A DNA stretch of 64,000 nt from Nocardia caishijiensis NBRC 108228. Its GTDB lineage: Bacteria > Actinomycetota > Actinomycetes > Mycobacteriales > Mycobacteriaceae. This document shows positions 17,526-26,233 of the stretch, one piece after another (the stretch's first letter is position 1; every line of letters starts with the position of its first letter). The position numbers were made by a program, and so were the translations under genes. The notes beneath the pieces are model-generated. The model saw nothing but the letters and a program-made list of their open reading frames with translations. It was not told where the DNA came from and searched no databases. The DNA lies in contig NZ_BDBE01000025.1 in assembly GCF_001612825.1 (NCBI RefSeq), forward strand, positions 620,001 to 684,000. Reading direction: 5' to 3'.

Positions 17526-19118
17526 ATGAACAACTACACATCGGATCGGCCCGGGCTCGGCCGTCGGAAGTTCCTGCTGGGCAGTGCGGGAGCGTTCGGC
17601 GCTGTTGTGCTCGGCGCGACCATGACGAGCTGCGGCACGGAGACCGGTCAGGCCGGTGCGCCCCTGGGGCCACCTCGGTCGGGCGGCCGTTTGCGCTCGG
17701 TGATCGCCGGACGGTCGGCGAGCGCGGATGTCCTCGACCCGCACGAGGCCGGTAGCTCGGCAGGTGGCGCGGTGTCGAAGAACGTGTGGGACAAGCTGGT
17801 CGCCTACAACAATGATCTGACCCTGCGCTACCGGCTCGCACAGTCGCTCGAGCCGAACGCGGACGGCAGCCGGTGGCGCATCAACCTGCGCCCGGGGGTG
17901 GTGTTCAGTGATGGAACGCCGCTGACCGCGCGGGATGTGCTGTGGAGCTTCGAGCGGATGCTCGATCCGACGAGGAAATCCTCCGGTGATCTGTCGATGG
18001 TCGATATGTCGCGCACCCGTGCCGACGGTGACCTCGGTGTTGTGGTGGCGATGAAGTCTCCGCTGGCGGACTTCGGTTCGGTGCTGGCGGGCTGGTACTG
18101 CTACATCGTCAAGGCGGGCACCGGCGTCATCGACGGGTCGGTGCTCCCGGTTGGCACCGGTCCGTTCGCGTTGGCCCGATGGTCGCCAGGTGATCGAACC
18201 CTGTTGCGTCGTAACGAGCGGTACTGGGACGGCCCGGTACCGCTCGATGAAGTGGAGATCATCCAGATCGCCGAGACCGAAGCGCGTGTCAACGCCTTCC
18301 TTTCCGGGGAAGCCGATGTGGCGCACGAGATCTCGTACCTGCAGGCGCGGACGCTGTCCGATGATCCGAACACCACGGTGGTTGTACCGCCCGCCGGTTT
18401 GATGGGTGCCTTCCAGATGCGGGTCGACACCACGCCTTTCGACGATCCTCGGGTGCGGCAGGCGATGCGACTGGCGGTGGACCGCCAGGCCATGGTCGAT
18501 TCGGTGTACTACGGCTACGCCGAGGTGGGCAACGACATCTACGGCAAGGGCGCACCGTTCTATCACGGTGATCTGCCGCAGCGCTCCTACGATCCGCAGC
18601 GCGCGCGAGAACTGTTGCGCGAGGCCGGAAAGGAGAACTTGACGGTTTCTCTGCCCACGGCGGACGGGATGCCCGGCATGCTCGAGGCCGCGACCTTGTT
18701 CGCTGAGCAAGCCAGAGCCGCGGGCATCACGATCACGCTGGAGTCGGTCCCCGCGGACACTTACTTCTCCCAGGTCAGCGGCAAGGCGCCGCTGTCTCAT
18801 ATCGGCTGGTGGAACTACAGTCTCGACTACTTCTACGGCCAGACCATGACCAGTTCCGCGCCGAGCAACGGCACCGGCTGGCGACGACCCGGCTGGGATG
18901 CCACCTTCGCCCAGGCCCGCGCCACGATGGATCCGCAGCGACGGAGCGAGCTGTATCGTCAACTGCAGGAAGAACTCTGGAACGACGGCGGTTACATCCT
19001 GCACAGCTTCGCCAAACGCCCCGACGCGGCGAAGAACTATGTGGGTGGCGTGCGAAACGGTGTGCCCGGCACCGACGACTGGGCCAACTACGCGACCACC
19101 TGGCTCGCCGAGCAGTGA
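17526..19118 (+). CDS. family 5 solute-binding lipoprotein of a B12-regulated ABC importer
   Basis: The extracytoplasmic binding protein (530 aa) of a peptide/nickel-type ABC importer. The N terminus carries a twin-arginine motif (GRRKFLLGSAG) followed by a hydrophobic stretch and lipobox MTSC, so it is probably Tat-exported and lipid-anchored. The SBP_bac_5 fold is evident from the ALARWSPGDRTLLRRNERYW region and the RQAMRLAVDRQAMVDSVYYG block. ATG 17526 was chosen because GAGG lies six bases upstream; ATG 17520 is too close. It is the first gene behind the cobalamin riboswitch, so the cargo is likely cobalt, a cobalt chelate or a corrinoid precursor rather than peptides. That is inference from regulation. 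Confidence 0.88.
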   Translation: MNNYTSDRPGLGRRKFLLGSAGAFGAVVLGATMTSCGTETGQAGAPLGPPRSGGRLRSVIAGRSASADVLDPHEAGSSAGGAVSKNVWDKLVAYNNDLTLRYRLAQSLEPNADGSRWRINLRPGVVFSDGTPLTARDVLWSFERMLDPTRKSSGDLSMVDMSRTRADGDLGVVVAMKSPLADFGSVLAGWYCYIVKAGTGVIDGSVLPVGTGPFALARWSPGDRTLLRRNERYWDGPVPLDEVEIIQIAETEARVNAFLSGEADVAHEISYLQARTLSDDPNTTVVVPPAGLMGAFQMRVDTTPFDDPRVRQAMRLAVDRQAMVDSVYYGYAEVGNDIYGKGAPFYHGDLPQRSYDPQRARELLREAGKENLTVSLPTADGMPGMLEAATLFAEQARAAGITITLESVPADTYFSQVSGKAPLSHIGWWNYSLDYFYGQTMTSSAPSNGTGWRRPGWDATFAQARATMDPQRRSELYRQLQEELWNDGGYILHSFAKRPDAAKNYVGGVRNGVPGTDDWANYATTWLAEQ

Positions 19119-19128
19119 TCCGCCGCTC

Positions 19129-20103
19129 GTGATCGCCTACGTCGCGCGGCGTGGCGGGGGCGGCCTCGCAGTGCTGCTCGCCGTCGCGCTGGTCGTCTTC
19201 GTGCTGTTCGAAACACTGGACTCCGATGCGGCCACCGTCATCCTGTCACGTGCCGGTGGTGGCGACCCCACCCCCGAGCAACTGGCGGCACTACGCGCCG
19301 AACTCGGGCTGGATCGGCCCGCGCCCGTGCGTTTCGCGGACTGGCTGATCGCCTTCGTACAAGGCGATTTCGGACATTCGCTGATATCCGGTCGGCCGGT
19401 CGGCGATGTGCTGCTCGGGCGCGCCACCAACAGTGTCGCGCTCGCGCTGCTCACCGCCACGCTGCTCATCCCCGCGTCACTCGCGCTCGGTCTCCTTGCC
19501 GGTGCCCGTGCGGGTTCGCGGACCGACCGGGTCATCAGCGTCGGGGCGTTGGCGGCCGAATCGGTGCCCTCGTTCGTCTTCGGTGTCGTCCTGGTGGCGA
19601 CGGTGTCGTTGTCGCTGGGCTTGCTGCCCGCCGTCTCGCTGCTGCCGACCGGCGCGAGTGTGTGGGAACGCCCGGAGATCCTGGTCCTGCCGGTGACCTG
19701 CCTGCTGATCGGGTTGGCACCGCATCCGGTGCGGATGGTGCGGGCACAGACCGCCGAGGTCATGACCAGTCCGTACGTCAAGACGGCGCGGCTCAACGGG
19801 ATCACGGGTGCGCGCCTGATGCTGCGCCACGTCGCACCCAATGCGGTCTCGGCGTCGATCCATCCGCTCGCGGGCTCGGTGGTCGGGCTGATCGGTGGTG
19901 TCGCGGTGGTGGAGACACTGTTCTCCTATCCGGGTCTGTCTCAGGAGTTGTTGCGAGCCATCGAATCTCGCGACTTTCCGTTCGTCCAATCGGCCGCGGT
20001 GCTGCTGGCGGCCGTCGGGATCGGCGTCCATCTGCTCGCCGATCTCCTCACTCTGCTGGTGAGTCCGCTCGCGCGGCAGGTAGCGATGGGAGACCGGGCA
20101 TGA
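19129..20103 (+). CDS. DppB-like ABC importer permease
   Basis: An inner-membrane permease of 324 aa with about six helices. It has the DppB/NikB layout: a first helix, then the extracytoplasmic domain starting with an LGLDRPAPVRFADWL-type segment, GDFGHSLISGRPVGDVL, and the EAA-like coupling loop around KTARLNGITGARLMLRHVAPNA. The most plausible start is GTG 19129, 10 bases after the solute-binding protein gene; longer starts would run into that gene. Its stop overlaps the ATG of the next gene (ATGA). It pairs with the permease domain of the downstream fusion to make the membrane channel. Confidence 0.87.
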   Translation: MIAYVARRGGGGLAVLLAVALVVFVLFETLDSDAATVILSRAGGGDPTPEQLAALRAELGLDRPAPVRFADWLIAFVQGDFGHSLISGRPVGDVLLGRATNSVALALLTATLLIPASLALGLLAGARAGSRTDRVISVGALAAESVPSFVFGVVLVATVSLSLGLLPAVSLLPTGASVWERPEILVLPVTCLLIGLAPHPVRMVRAQTAEVMTSPYVKTARLNGITGARLMLRHVAPNAVSASIHPLAGSVVGLIGGVAVVETLFSYPGLSQELLRAIESRDFPFVQSAAVLLAAVGIGVHLLADLLTLLVSPLARQVAMGDRA

Positions 20104-22328
20104 GGAACCGCGGCGGAATTCGGTCCATGTGGCTCGCGGTCACCGTCGCTCTGCTGCTGTTGGTCGCACTGGGGCCGCTTCTCGCGCCCTACTCGCCGAC
20201 CGAGGTGACGGCGCCGCCGTTCCGACCGCCGTCGGCGCGGCACCTCCTCGGTACCGATGTGGTCGGACGTGATGTGGCCGCACGAGTGCTGCACGGCGGT
20301 CTGCCGTTGCTGTCGATCGCCGGGCTGTCGCTGATCGTCGCCTACGCGTTGGGGCTGGGCCTCGGACTGCTGGTCGGGTTGCGCCGCGAGTGGGACCGCT
20401 TGGTCATGCGACCGGTCGATGCCATCACCGTATTGCCGTGGTTTCTGCTGCTCGCGGTGATCGCCACCGCGATGGGGGCAGGGCCCGCGGCGATCGTGGT
20501 GACCGCGGCACTGGCGTCGGTGCCCTGGATCATCCGCATCGTCCGCACCCGTGTCCTCGAACTCGCGTCGACCGGTTATGTCGAATCCGCCCGAGCCCGA
20601 GGTGAACCGCTGTGGCGGCTGGGGCTGGTCGAGGTGCTGCCGAACCTGCGGACAGTAGTGCTGGCCGACGCGGGTGTTCGTATGTCGGCGACCATCTCGT
20701 TGGTCGCGGTGAGCGGATTCCTCGGGTTGGGCCTGCGCCCGCCCGCGCCCGACTGGGCGTTGATGATCATCGAGAACCGGCCCGGATTCGCCCTGCAACC
20801 GTGGTCGGTGCTCGCGCCCGCGCTGTTGATCATGGTGCTGGTGGTTTCGGTCAATATGGTCACCGACCGCGCCTTCGGTGCCGATCAGCCCAGCGCGGCG
20901 CATCACCCGATGCGGGTTTCCGAAGCGGGATCGGGGCTCACGGTGAATGGTCTCACTGTCCGGGATCCGAATGGAGCCCTTGTCCTGGAAGATATTTCGG
21001 TCCATGTGCGGTCCGGGGGCAGTGTGGCCGTGGTCGGAGCGTCCGGTGCCGGAAAGACAACGCTGGCGCTGGCGGTGCTCGGTGCGCTACCGCCCGAACT
21101 GACCGCGGTGGGTTCGGTCGGCATCGGTCGATCCGCTGGTCGCCGCACGGTCGGCTACGTCCCGCAGGATCCGGCGACCGGGCTCAACCCGGCGCTGCGC
21201 ATCGGCACCACCCTGCGTGAAATCGCCGGACGGTACGACACAGTCGGGGTCGGCAACGGTGTAGCGGAGGCATTGCGCCGGGTCGACCTGCCCGATGACC
21301 GCCGATTCCGACGCCGATTCCCGCATGAACTGTCCGGTGGCCAGCAGCAGCGGGTATTGCTGGCCATGGCGCTCCTCGGTGATCCGGCGCTGCTGGTTCT
21401 CGACGAGCCGACCACCGGACTCGACGCGCACACCCGAGACCGCCTGGTGCGCACACTGCGTCAGATCCGGCGCGACAGTTCAACCACGCTGCTCGTGATC
21501 ACCCACGACCTGGCGGCGCTGGAACCGCTGGTCGACCACGTGCTCACCCTGGACCGAGGCCGAGTCGAATCGATGACTGCCCACCGGACATCAAGGGCGG
21601 CAACGGTCGTGCGGGTGCCTCCCATCGAGATCGCGACCACGCCGATACTCAGGGTCGAGAACCTGTCGGTGACGCACCGGCGCGGCCGCGACGCCGAGCC
21701 GGTCGTCGACGGGTTGTCGTTCACCCTGCACGCCGGTGAATGTCTGGCCATCACCGGCAGATCCGGGGCGGGCAAGACCACGCTGGCACGTGCCATCTCC
21801 GGCTTGCACGCGCCGGTGGGCGGCATCATCGAACTGGACGGCACGGCACTGCGTCCGGGCATCGACCGGCGCCCATCGGCGCACCGCCGCGCCATCCAAC
21901 TGATACCGCAGAATCCCGCGACCTCGCTCAACCCGTCCTATCGCATCGGCGGCCAGATCAGCCGACCGCTTCGCCACCTCCACGGCATGAGCAGCGCTGC
22001 CGCCTCGGCACGGGCCCGAAGCCTGCTCGACGCGGTAGGCCTCGATAGCGAACTGGCGGCACGGCGCCCCGACCAGCTGTCCGGCGGCCAGCAACAGCGC
22101 GCAGCCATCGCCCGGGCCCTCGCCGCCAACCCCCGCATCCTGATCTGCGACGAAATAACCACCGCGCTCGATCCGAACACCCAGAACATGGTGCTCGACC
22201 TGCTCGAAGACCTGCGCCGAAAGGGAATGGCGCTCATCGTGATCAGCCATCAGGACACCGTCATCGACCGTCTCGCCGACCGGGTACTGGGACTTTCCGA
22301 ACGGATCACCCGCACGGAGGAATCCTGA
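20100..22328 (+). CDS. fused ABC importer: DppC-like permease plus two ATPase domains on one chain
   Basis: One uninterrupted frame of 742 aa. Residues 1-265 are a DppC/NikC-like permease (HLLGTDVVGRDVAARVLHGG; EAA loop around YVESARARGEPLWRLGLVEV). Residues 277-500 are a first ATPase with GASGAGKTT near 317, signature LSGGQQQRVLLAMAL and LLVLDEPTTGLD. Residues 520-742 are a second ATPase with GRSGAGKTT near 558, LSGGQQQRAAIARAL and LICDEITTALD. Both ATPases have complete catalytic motifs. In most peptide/nickel importers these are three genes (C, D and F). I see no internal stop or clear secondary start with a ribosome site, though an in-frame ATG at about 20910 could give a separate ATPase chain. 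Translation is coupled to the upstream permease by ATGA. Confidence 0.88.
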   Translation: MRNRGGIRSMWLAVTVALLLLVALGPLLAPYSPTEVTAPPFRPPSARHLLGTDVVGRDVAARVLHGGLPLLSIAGLSLIVAYALGLGLGLLVGLRREWDRLVMRPVDAITVLPWFLLLAVIATAMGAGPAAIVVTAALASVPWIIRIVRTRVLELASTGYVESARARGEPLWRLGLVEVLPNLRTVVLADAGVRMSATISLVAVSGFLGLGLRPPAPDWALMIIENRPGFALQPWSVLAPALLIMVLVVSVNMVTDRAFGADQPSAAHHPMRVSEAGSGLTVNGLTVRDPNGALVLEDISVHVRSGGSVAVVGASGAGKTTLALAVLGALPPELTAVGSVGIGRSAGRRTVGYVPQDPATGLNPALRIGTTLREIAGRYDTVGVGNGVAEALRRVDLPDDRRFRRRFPHELSGGQQQRVLLAMALLGDPALLVLDEPTTGLDAHTRDRLVRTLRQIRRDSSTTLLVITHDLAALEPLVDHVLTLDRGRVESMTAHRTSRAATVVRVPPIEIATTPILRVENLSVTHRRGRDAEPVVDGLSFTLHAGECLAITGRSGAGKTTLARAISGLHAPVGGIIELDGTALRPGIDRRPSAHRRAIQLIPQNPATSLNPSYRIGGQISRPLRHLHGMSSAAASARARSLLDAVGLDSELAARRPDQLSGGQQQRAAIARALAANPRILICDEITTALDPNTQNMVLDLLEDLRRKGMALIVISHQDTVIDRLADRVLGLSERITRTEES

Positions 22329-22337
22329 TCAGCCGCC

Positions 22338-23240
22338 TCACCGTGAACTGTCGAGCTCGAATGTCCGCGTAGCATCCAGATAGATGCCCCGCTGAGCGCC
22401 CCGATCCGGCGGCGGCAGCTGCGAAACCAACTGCTCCAACGAAGTCATGGCCCCCACCACATTCGTTCCCGCGACGATGAAATCCGCCACCGCCCGCCGA
22501 ATATGGTTGGGCGAGGTCACCACCACCGCACTGTTGGCCCCCAGATCCCGCAACAGCTTGGTACTGAACAAGGCGTTCTGCACAGTGGACCCCGCCCGGT
22601 CCTCCACGTGGATCCGATCACCGGGCAGTCCACGCCCGATCAACCACCGCCGCATCGCCTCCGCCTCGGAGATCCCGTTCTGCGGATTGCCTCCGGTGAC
22701 CACCACCGGCGAGAACGGCGCCGCGACAGCCTGCATCCAGGCGGCCGTGAGCCGATTCTCCAGCTCCGGCCGCAGCGCACCGTCGGGCAGCAGACCGTAG
22801 CCGAGCACGACGATGCCGGTCTGGGGGCCGATGAGGGAGGGGAGCGGGTTGGGCAGCGTCGCCACCGCCGCGGTCACCGCGTGCAGCACCCGCTTGGTGC
22901 CCGCGGCCATCGCCGGGTCGAGCGCGCCCAATTGTCGCATCGCCTCGTTCACCGCCGCGGCATCACCGGCGTGATGGGACCAGATGGCTTGCAGGGCAAG
23001 GGCTTCGGCGTCACCGGGGTCGGCGCTGATGAGGGCGCGCAGGTCGGCGCGCCCGGCATCGAGATTGCCGTCGGTGAAATGCCGTTGGGCCGAGTTGTAG
23101 AGGGCTGTCACGTCCGCGTCGGCGGCGGCGGGGCCGACCGTGGCACTCGTGACGGCCGCGACCGCGGCGAACGCCGCGGCGAGCTGTTTCCATTGCCTCG
23201 AGATCTTCACGACAGTCGCGACCTTCCGGGTGGCGTACAT
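22338..23240 (-). CDS. YdcF-like (DUF218) protein with signal peptide and helical-repeat N terminus
   Basis: A predicted exported protein of about 300 aa. After a basic start and a hydrophobic stretch (QLAAAFAAVAAVTSATVG) comes a helical TPR-like region (residues about 45-120), then a DUF218/YdcF domain: GIVVLGYGLLPDGALRPEL, VVVTGGNPQNGISEAEAM, DRAGSTVQNALFSTKLL and VVVTSPNHIRRA. DUF218 proteins such as SanA and YdcF are linked to cell-envelope integrity or bind nucleotides; the reaction is not settled. The start is uncertain: ATG 23240 gives a normal signal peptide, GTG 23210 a shorter one, and the open frame extends to 23372 without conserved sequence. It is divergent from the FolD-like gene. 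Confidence 0.82.
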   Translation of the reverse strand: MYATRKVATVVKISRQWKQLAAAFAAVAAVTSATVGPAAADADVTALYNSAQRHFTDGNLDAGRADLRALISADPGDAEALALQAIWSHHAGDAAAVNEAMRQLGALDPAMAAGTKRVLHAVTAAVATLPNPLPSLIGPQTGIVVLGYGLLPDGALRPELENRLTAAWMQAVAAPFSPVVVTGGNPQNGISEAEAMRRWLIGRGLPGDRIHVEDRAGSTVQNALFSTKLLRDLGANSAVVVTSPNHIRRAVADFIVAGTNVVGAMTSLEQLVSQLPPPDRGAQRGIYLDATRTFELDSSR

Positions 23241-23374
23241 GCGGGCAGAGCTGACGGCAGAGCTGCCGGACACCCTACGACCGGTGTCGGCGCGCGCCGG
23301 GTAACCCGCCGTCGGCAGGCGCGTCGCGGCCCGGCGCGGCGGTGCGCACCCGGTGGCCGATAGGCTGACCAACC

Positions 23375-24226
23375 GTGGATACCGCTTCGCTGACCGGCAA
23401 GGAACTCGCCGCCGCCATCAACGCCGACTCGAAACAGCGCGCCGCCGCGCTCACCGACGCGGGCGCCGCGCCCACGTTGGCGCTGGTCGTCGCCAACGAC
23501 GACCCGGCCAGCGCCTGGTACGTGAACTCCCTGCGCAAGGCCGCCGAGCGCCTCGGTATCGCCTGCGAGAAGATCGATCTCGGCGCCGACGCGACCGCGG
23601 CGCGGATCCGCGCGGAACTCGACGCGCGCAGCGCCGACCCGGCGACCGACGCGATCATGCTGCAGACACCGCTGCCCGCGGGTGTCAGCCTCGACGACGT
23701 GAGCTCCGCCATCGCCGCGAGCAAGGACGTCGACGGGGTGAGCCCGCTGTCACTCGGCCTGCTTGCCTCCGGTCTCGACGGCTTCGTCCCGGCCACCTCC
23801 GAGGCGGTCGTGGAGCTGCTGAAGCATCACTCGATCGCGTTGCAGGGCAAGCTCGTCACCGTGGTCGGCCGCTCCAACATCGTCGGCAAGCCGCTGGCGC
23901 AGCTGCTGCTCGCCGAGAACGCCACCGTCACGGTCGCGCACTCGCGCACCACGGACCTGGCCGCCGTCACCACCGCCGCCGACATCGTGGTCGCGGCCGC
24001 GGGTCGGATCGGTCTGGTCACCGGTGCGCACATTCGCGAGGGCGCCGTGGTGATCGACGTGGGCACCAACGAGGCCGCCGACGGCGGCATCGTGGGTGAT
24101 GTCGACGCCGCCTCGGTCGACGGCAAGGCCGCCGCCCTGAGCCCTGTGCCCGGTGGGGTCGGCCCCGTGACCACCGCGCTGCTCATGCGGCACGTGGTGG
24201 TCGCGGCCGAGAAGGCAAGGGCCTGA
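23375..24226 (+). CDS. folD: FolD-like methylene-THF dehydrogenase paralogue lacking the catalytic lysine
   Basis: A 283-residue protein of the FolD fold, which interconverts methylene-, methenyl- and formyl-tetrahydrofolate. The NADP-binding half is intact ([30 protein letters not shown]). In the active site Tyr49 is present, but the Lys of the Tyr-x-x-x-Lys motif is Leu53 (YVNSLRK where E. coli has YVASKRK). Gln97 and Asp120 remain, while the usual PCTPxG loop is PATSEA (139-144). In human MTHFD1, changing this Lys abolishes cyclohydrolase but not all dehydrogenase activity, so this may be a dehydrogenase-only enzyme. A stand-alone cyclodeaminase/cyclohydrolase lies 2 kb away at 26234. GTG and ATG starts upstream are not supported. 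It may be a paralogue beside a canonical FolD elsewhere. Confidence 0.85.
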   Translation: MDTASLTGKELAAAINADSKQRAAALTDAGAAPTLALVVANDDPASAWYVNSLRKAAERLGIACEKIDLGADATAARIRAELDARSADPATDAIMLQTPLPAGVSLDDVSSAIAASKDVDGVSPLSLGLLASGLDGFVPATSEAVVELLKHHSIALQGKLVTVVGRSNIVGKPLAQLLLAENATVTVAHSRTTDLAAVTTAADIVVAAAGRIGLVTGAHIREGAVVIDVGTNEAADGGIVGDVDAASVDGKAAALSPVPGGVGPVTTALLMRHVVVAAEKARA

Positions 24227-24239
24227 ACGGTTTCCGTAG

Positions 24240-25508
24240 TCAGCGAACCGGCCCGATCGAGGTGATCAGCGTCTTGGCGCCCACCTTGGTCGTGCCGACC
24301 AGCTGCGGGTTGTAGACGATCGGCACCTCGTCCGGCCGGTATTCGGTGATCGTCACGAGGTACTGTCCGGCGAACGCGCCGGGGGTGATGTCGAGGCAGT
24401 GCGTGGTGCCGACCGGAATGGTGTCGATGCCCGACTGGATCTGCGCACCCGTCGGCAGTGCCGCGTCACCGGCCACCAGCGTGCGTGCCTGATCGCCGGA
24501 TCGCGCGACGTAGTAGGCGTGCTGGAAGGCCAGGATGGCCGACACTCCGCTGTCGGTTCCGCCGGGACCGTTGCCACGCACGAGGCCGCCGATCTGTTCC
24601 GTCGGACACTGCCCGACGGCGGGCGCGGGCGCGGCGACTGTCGCGAGCGTGGTGCTCGAGGACGTGGATTCCGGTGCGGGGCCGCCGAATTGGAAGTAGC
24701 CGATGCCGATCAGGATCGCCCCGGCGACCGAGGCGGCCAGCGGAGCCACCCAGCGGGGGGCGCGTCGTCGTTTCGAGCGGTCGATCATCCGCGCGAAAAC
24801 CTCGTCGTCACCGTTGTAATCCGGCGCCGGTCGCGGTTCCCAGTCCGCCGTATAACGGTCGGACCAGCCGGTGTCGGCGGACGCCGGGGGAGTGGCCGAT
24901 TCGGACGCCGCCGCCGTGGCCGCCCCGATGTTCGGCCGGGTCGATCCTGATTCGGCCCGTGCTGGTTCCTGCTGCGGCGGAGTCGATTCGCGCCGACGCG
25001 TGGCCGACCGGACGGGTTCGGGCCGATCCGTATCCGAGGCCGCCGCGTGCCGCGCCGTTTCCGGCCGGTGCGGTTCGAACCACGACGACGTGGGCCACAC
25101 CGATCCCGTCGGTGCCGGGGGCTCCGACGACGCCCACTCGTCCGGCGCCGGAGCTTCGGGGGGCGGCGCGTCGGCGCTGACGATCGGCAGCTTGTCGGTG
25201 TCGGGACCGTTGTTCGCCAACGTGAACGGCGTATCCACTCGGCCCGCACCGGGATCGAGGGGGCCGCCGACGATCGGCAGGCGATCGGTGGCGTAGGCGT
25301 CGCGGGCGGGCACGGGGGCGGAGAGCGAGACCACCGGGATACCGGCGGGGGTGATCGGCCCGCCTTCTATCCGATGCCGGGCCCCGGTTCCCGAGGCCCC
25401 CGCCTCGCGGCTGCGGCGCCGTGGCAGGGCACCTCGGAGCGGAACACCAGCCGATCCCGGGTCGTGCTGTCGAGCCCCGGTCGGTCTGCGCGCTTCCGGT
25501 CGATCCAT
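24240..25508 (-). CDS. single-pass membrane protein of unknown function, disordered cytoplasmic N terminus
   Basis: I do not recognise a named family. About 230 residues of Pro/Ala/Ser/Asp-rich, probably disordered sequence precede a basic patch (DRSKRRRAPRW) and one membrane helix (VAPLAASVAGAILIGIGYF). After a Ser/Thr linker there is a compact C-terminal domain of about 130 residues with two cysteines (GQCPTEQIGGLV and THCLDITPG) that could form a disulfide outside the cell. The N terminus twice contains a DRLPIV/DKLPIV-type short repeat. ATG 25508 is preferred because AAGGTGGGG lies just upstream; GTG 25529 is possible. The topology suggests an extracytoplasmic domain anchored in the membrane, similar in plan to many actinobacterial envelope proteins. 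Confidence 0.72.
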   Translation of the reverse strand: MDRPEARRPTGARQHDPGSAGVPLRGALPRRRSREAGASGTGARHRIEGGPITPAGIPVVSLSAPVPARDAYATDRLPIVGGPLDPGAGRVDTPFTLANNGPDTDKLPIVSADAPPPEAPAPDEWASSEPPAPTGSVWPTSSWFEPHRPETARHAAASDTDRPEPVRSATRRRESTPPQQEPARAESGSTRPNIGAATAAASESATPPASADTGWSDRYTADWEPRPAPDYNGDDEVFARMIDRSKRRRAPRWVAPLAASVAGAILIGIGYFQFGGPAPESTSSSTTLATVAAPAPAVGQCPTEQIGGLVRGNGPGGTDSGVSAILAFQHAYYVARSGDQARTLVAGDAALPTGAQIQSGIDTIPVGTTHCLDITPGAFAGQYLVTITEYRPDEVPIVYNPQLVGTTKVGAKTLITSIGPVR

Positions 25509-25619
25509 CGCCCCACCTTCATCAGGCACCCGCCGTCAGGGAATGTCCCGCAACGATTTCATTACGGGCACGATACTGCCCTGACGCCGTGTTCGCCGAA
25601 TGCGTGGGCGATGCGCGCG

Positions 25620-26120
25620 TCACCAGTGGATGTAGACCTGGTCGCCGATGCCGACGTTCTCGTAGTACCAGGCGGCGTTCTCGGGCGAGAGATTGATGCA
25701 GCCGTGGCTCACGTTGGCATAACCCTGCGAATCCACCGACCACGGTGCCGAGTGCACCATCACGCCACCCCAGGTGAGGCGCACGGCGTACTCGCCGTCG
25801 ATGATGTAGCCCTCCGGATCGTCGAGCGGGATGCCGATGGTGCGCGAATCGAACACCACCGCCCGGTCCTTCTCCAGGACGCTGAAGGTCCCGGTGGGGG
25901 TTTCGAAACCGGGTTTGCCCATCGACGCGGGCATCACGCGGGTCTCACCGTTCGCGGTCACCGTGAACGTGTGGTTCGACAGGTCGGCTTCGGCGTAGGT
26001 GCCGCCACCGTACTGGGTGCGCTGGCCCCCGATCAGATCCGCGGACGCGGCTCCCGACCAGGACGCGGCCAGTAGTGCCGCCATGATCGCGACGAACAGA
26101 AAACGAAGTGCGTTTCGCAT
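25620..26120 (-). CDS. secreted L,D-transpeptidase (YkuD family)
   Basis: A 166-residue cell-wall enzyme. A Sec signal peptide (residues 1-27, hydrophobic core LFVAIMAALLAASW) is followed directly by a YkuD catalytic domain. The active-site motif is complete: His in GVMVHSAPW and nucleophile Cys141 in VSHGCINLS. These enzymes make 3-3 crosslinks in peptidoglycan or attach proteins to it, and are inhibited by carbapenems. It lacks the Ig-like domains of the large mycobacterial Ldt proteins, so it resembles the minimal secreted type. ATG 26120 follows GAAGGGG; the longer GTG start would put charged residues ahead of the signal. Confidence 0.9.
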   Translation of the reverse strand: MRNALRFLFVAIMAALLAASWSGAASADLIGGQRTQYGGGTYAEADLSNHTFTVTANGETRVMPASMGKPGFETPTGTFSVLEKDRAVVFDSRTIGIPLDDPEGYIIDGEYAVRLTWGGVMVHSAPWSVDSQGYANVSHGCINLSPENAAWYYENVGIGDQVYIHW

Positions 26121-26233
26121 GAACGCCACCCCTTCGGTCACTCGTAGGCGTCTCCCGAGTCTAGGCGTCCATGATCAACTGGACCTCTCGAAGTGGTAAC
26201 GGCCTACGGGCCGATCGGAGTGTCGGCTTGTGC

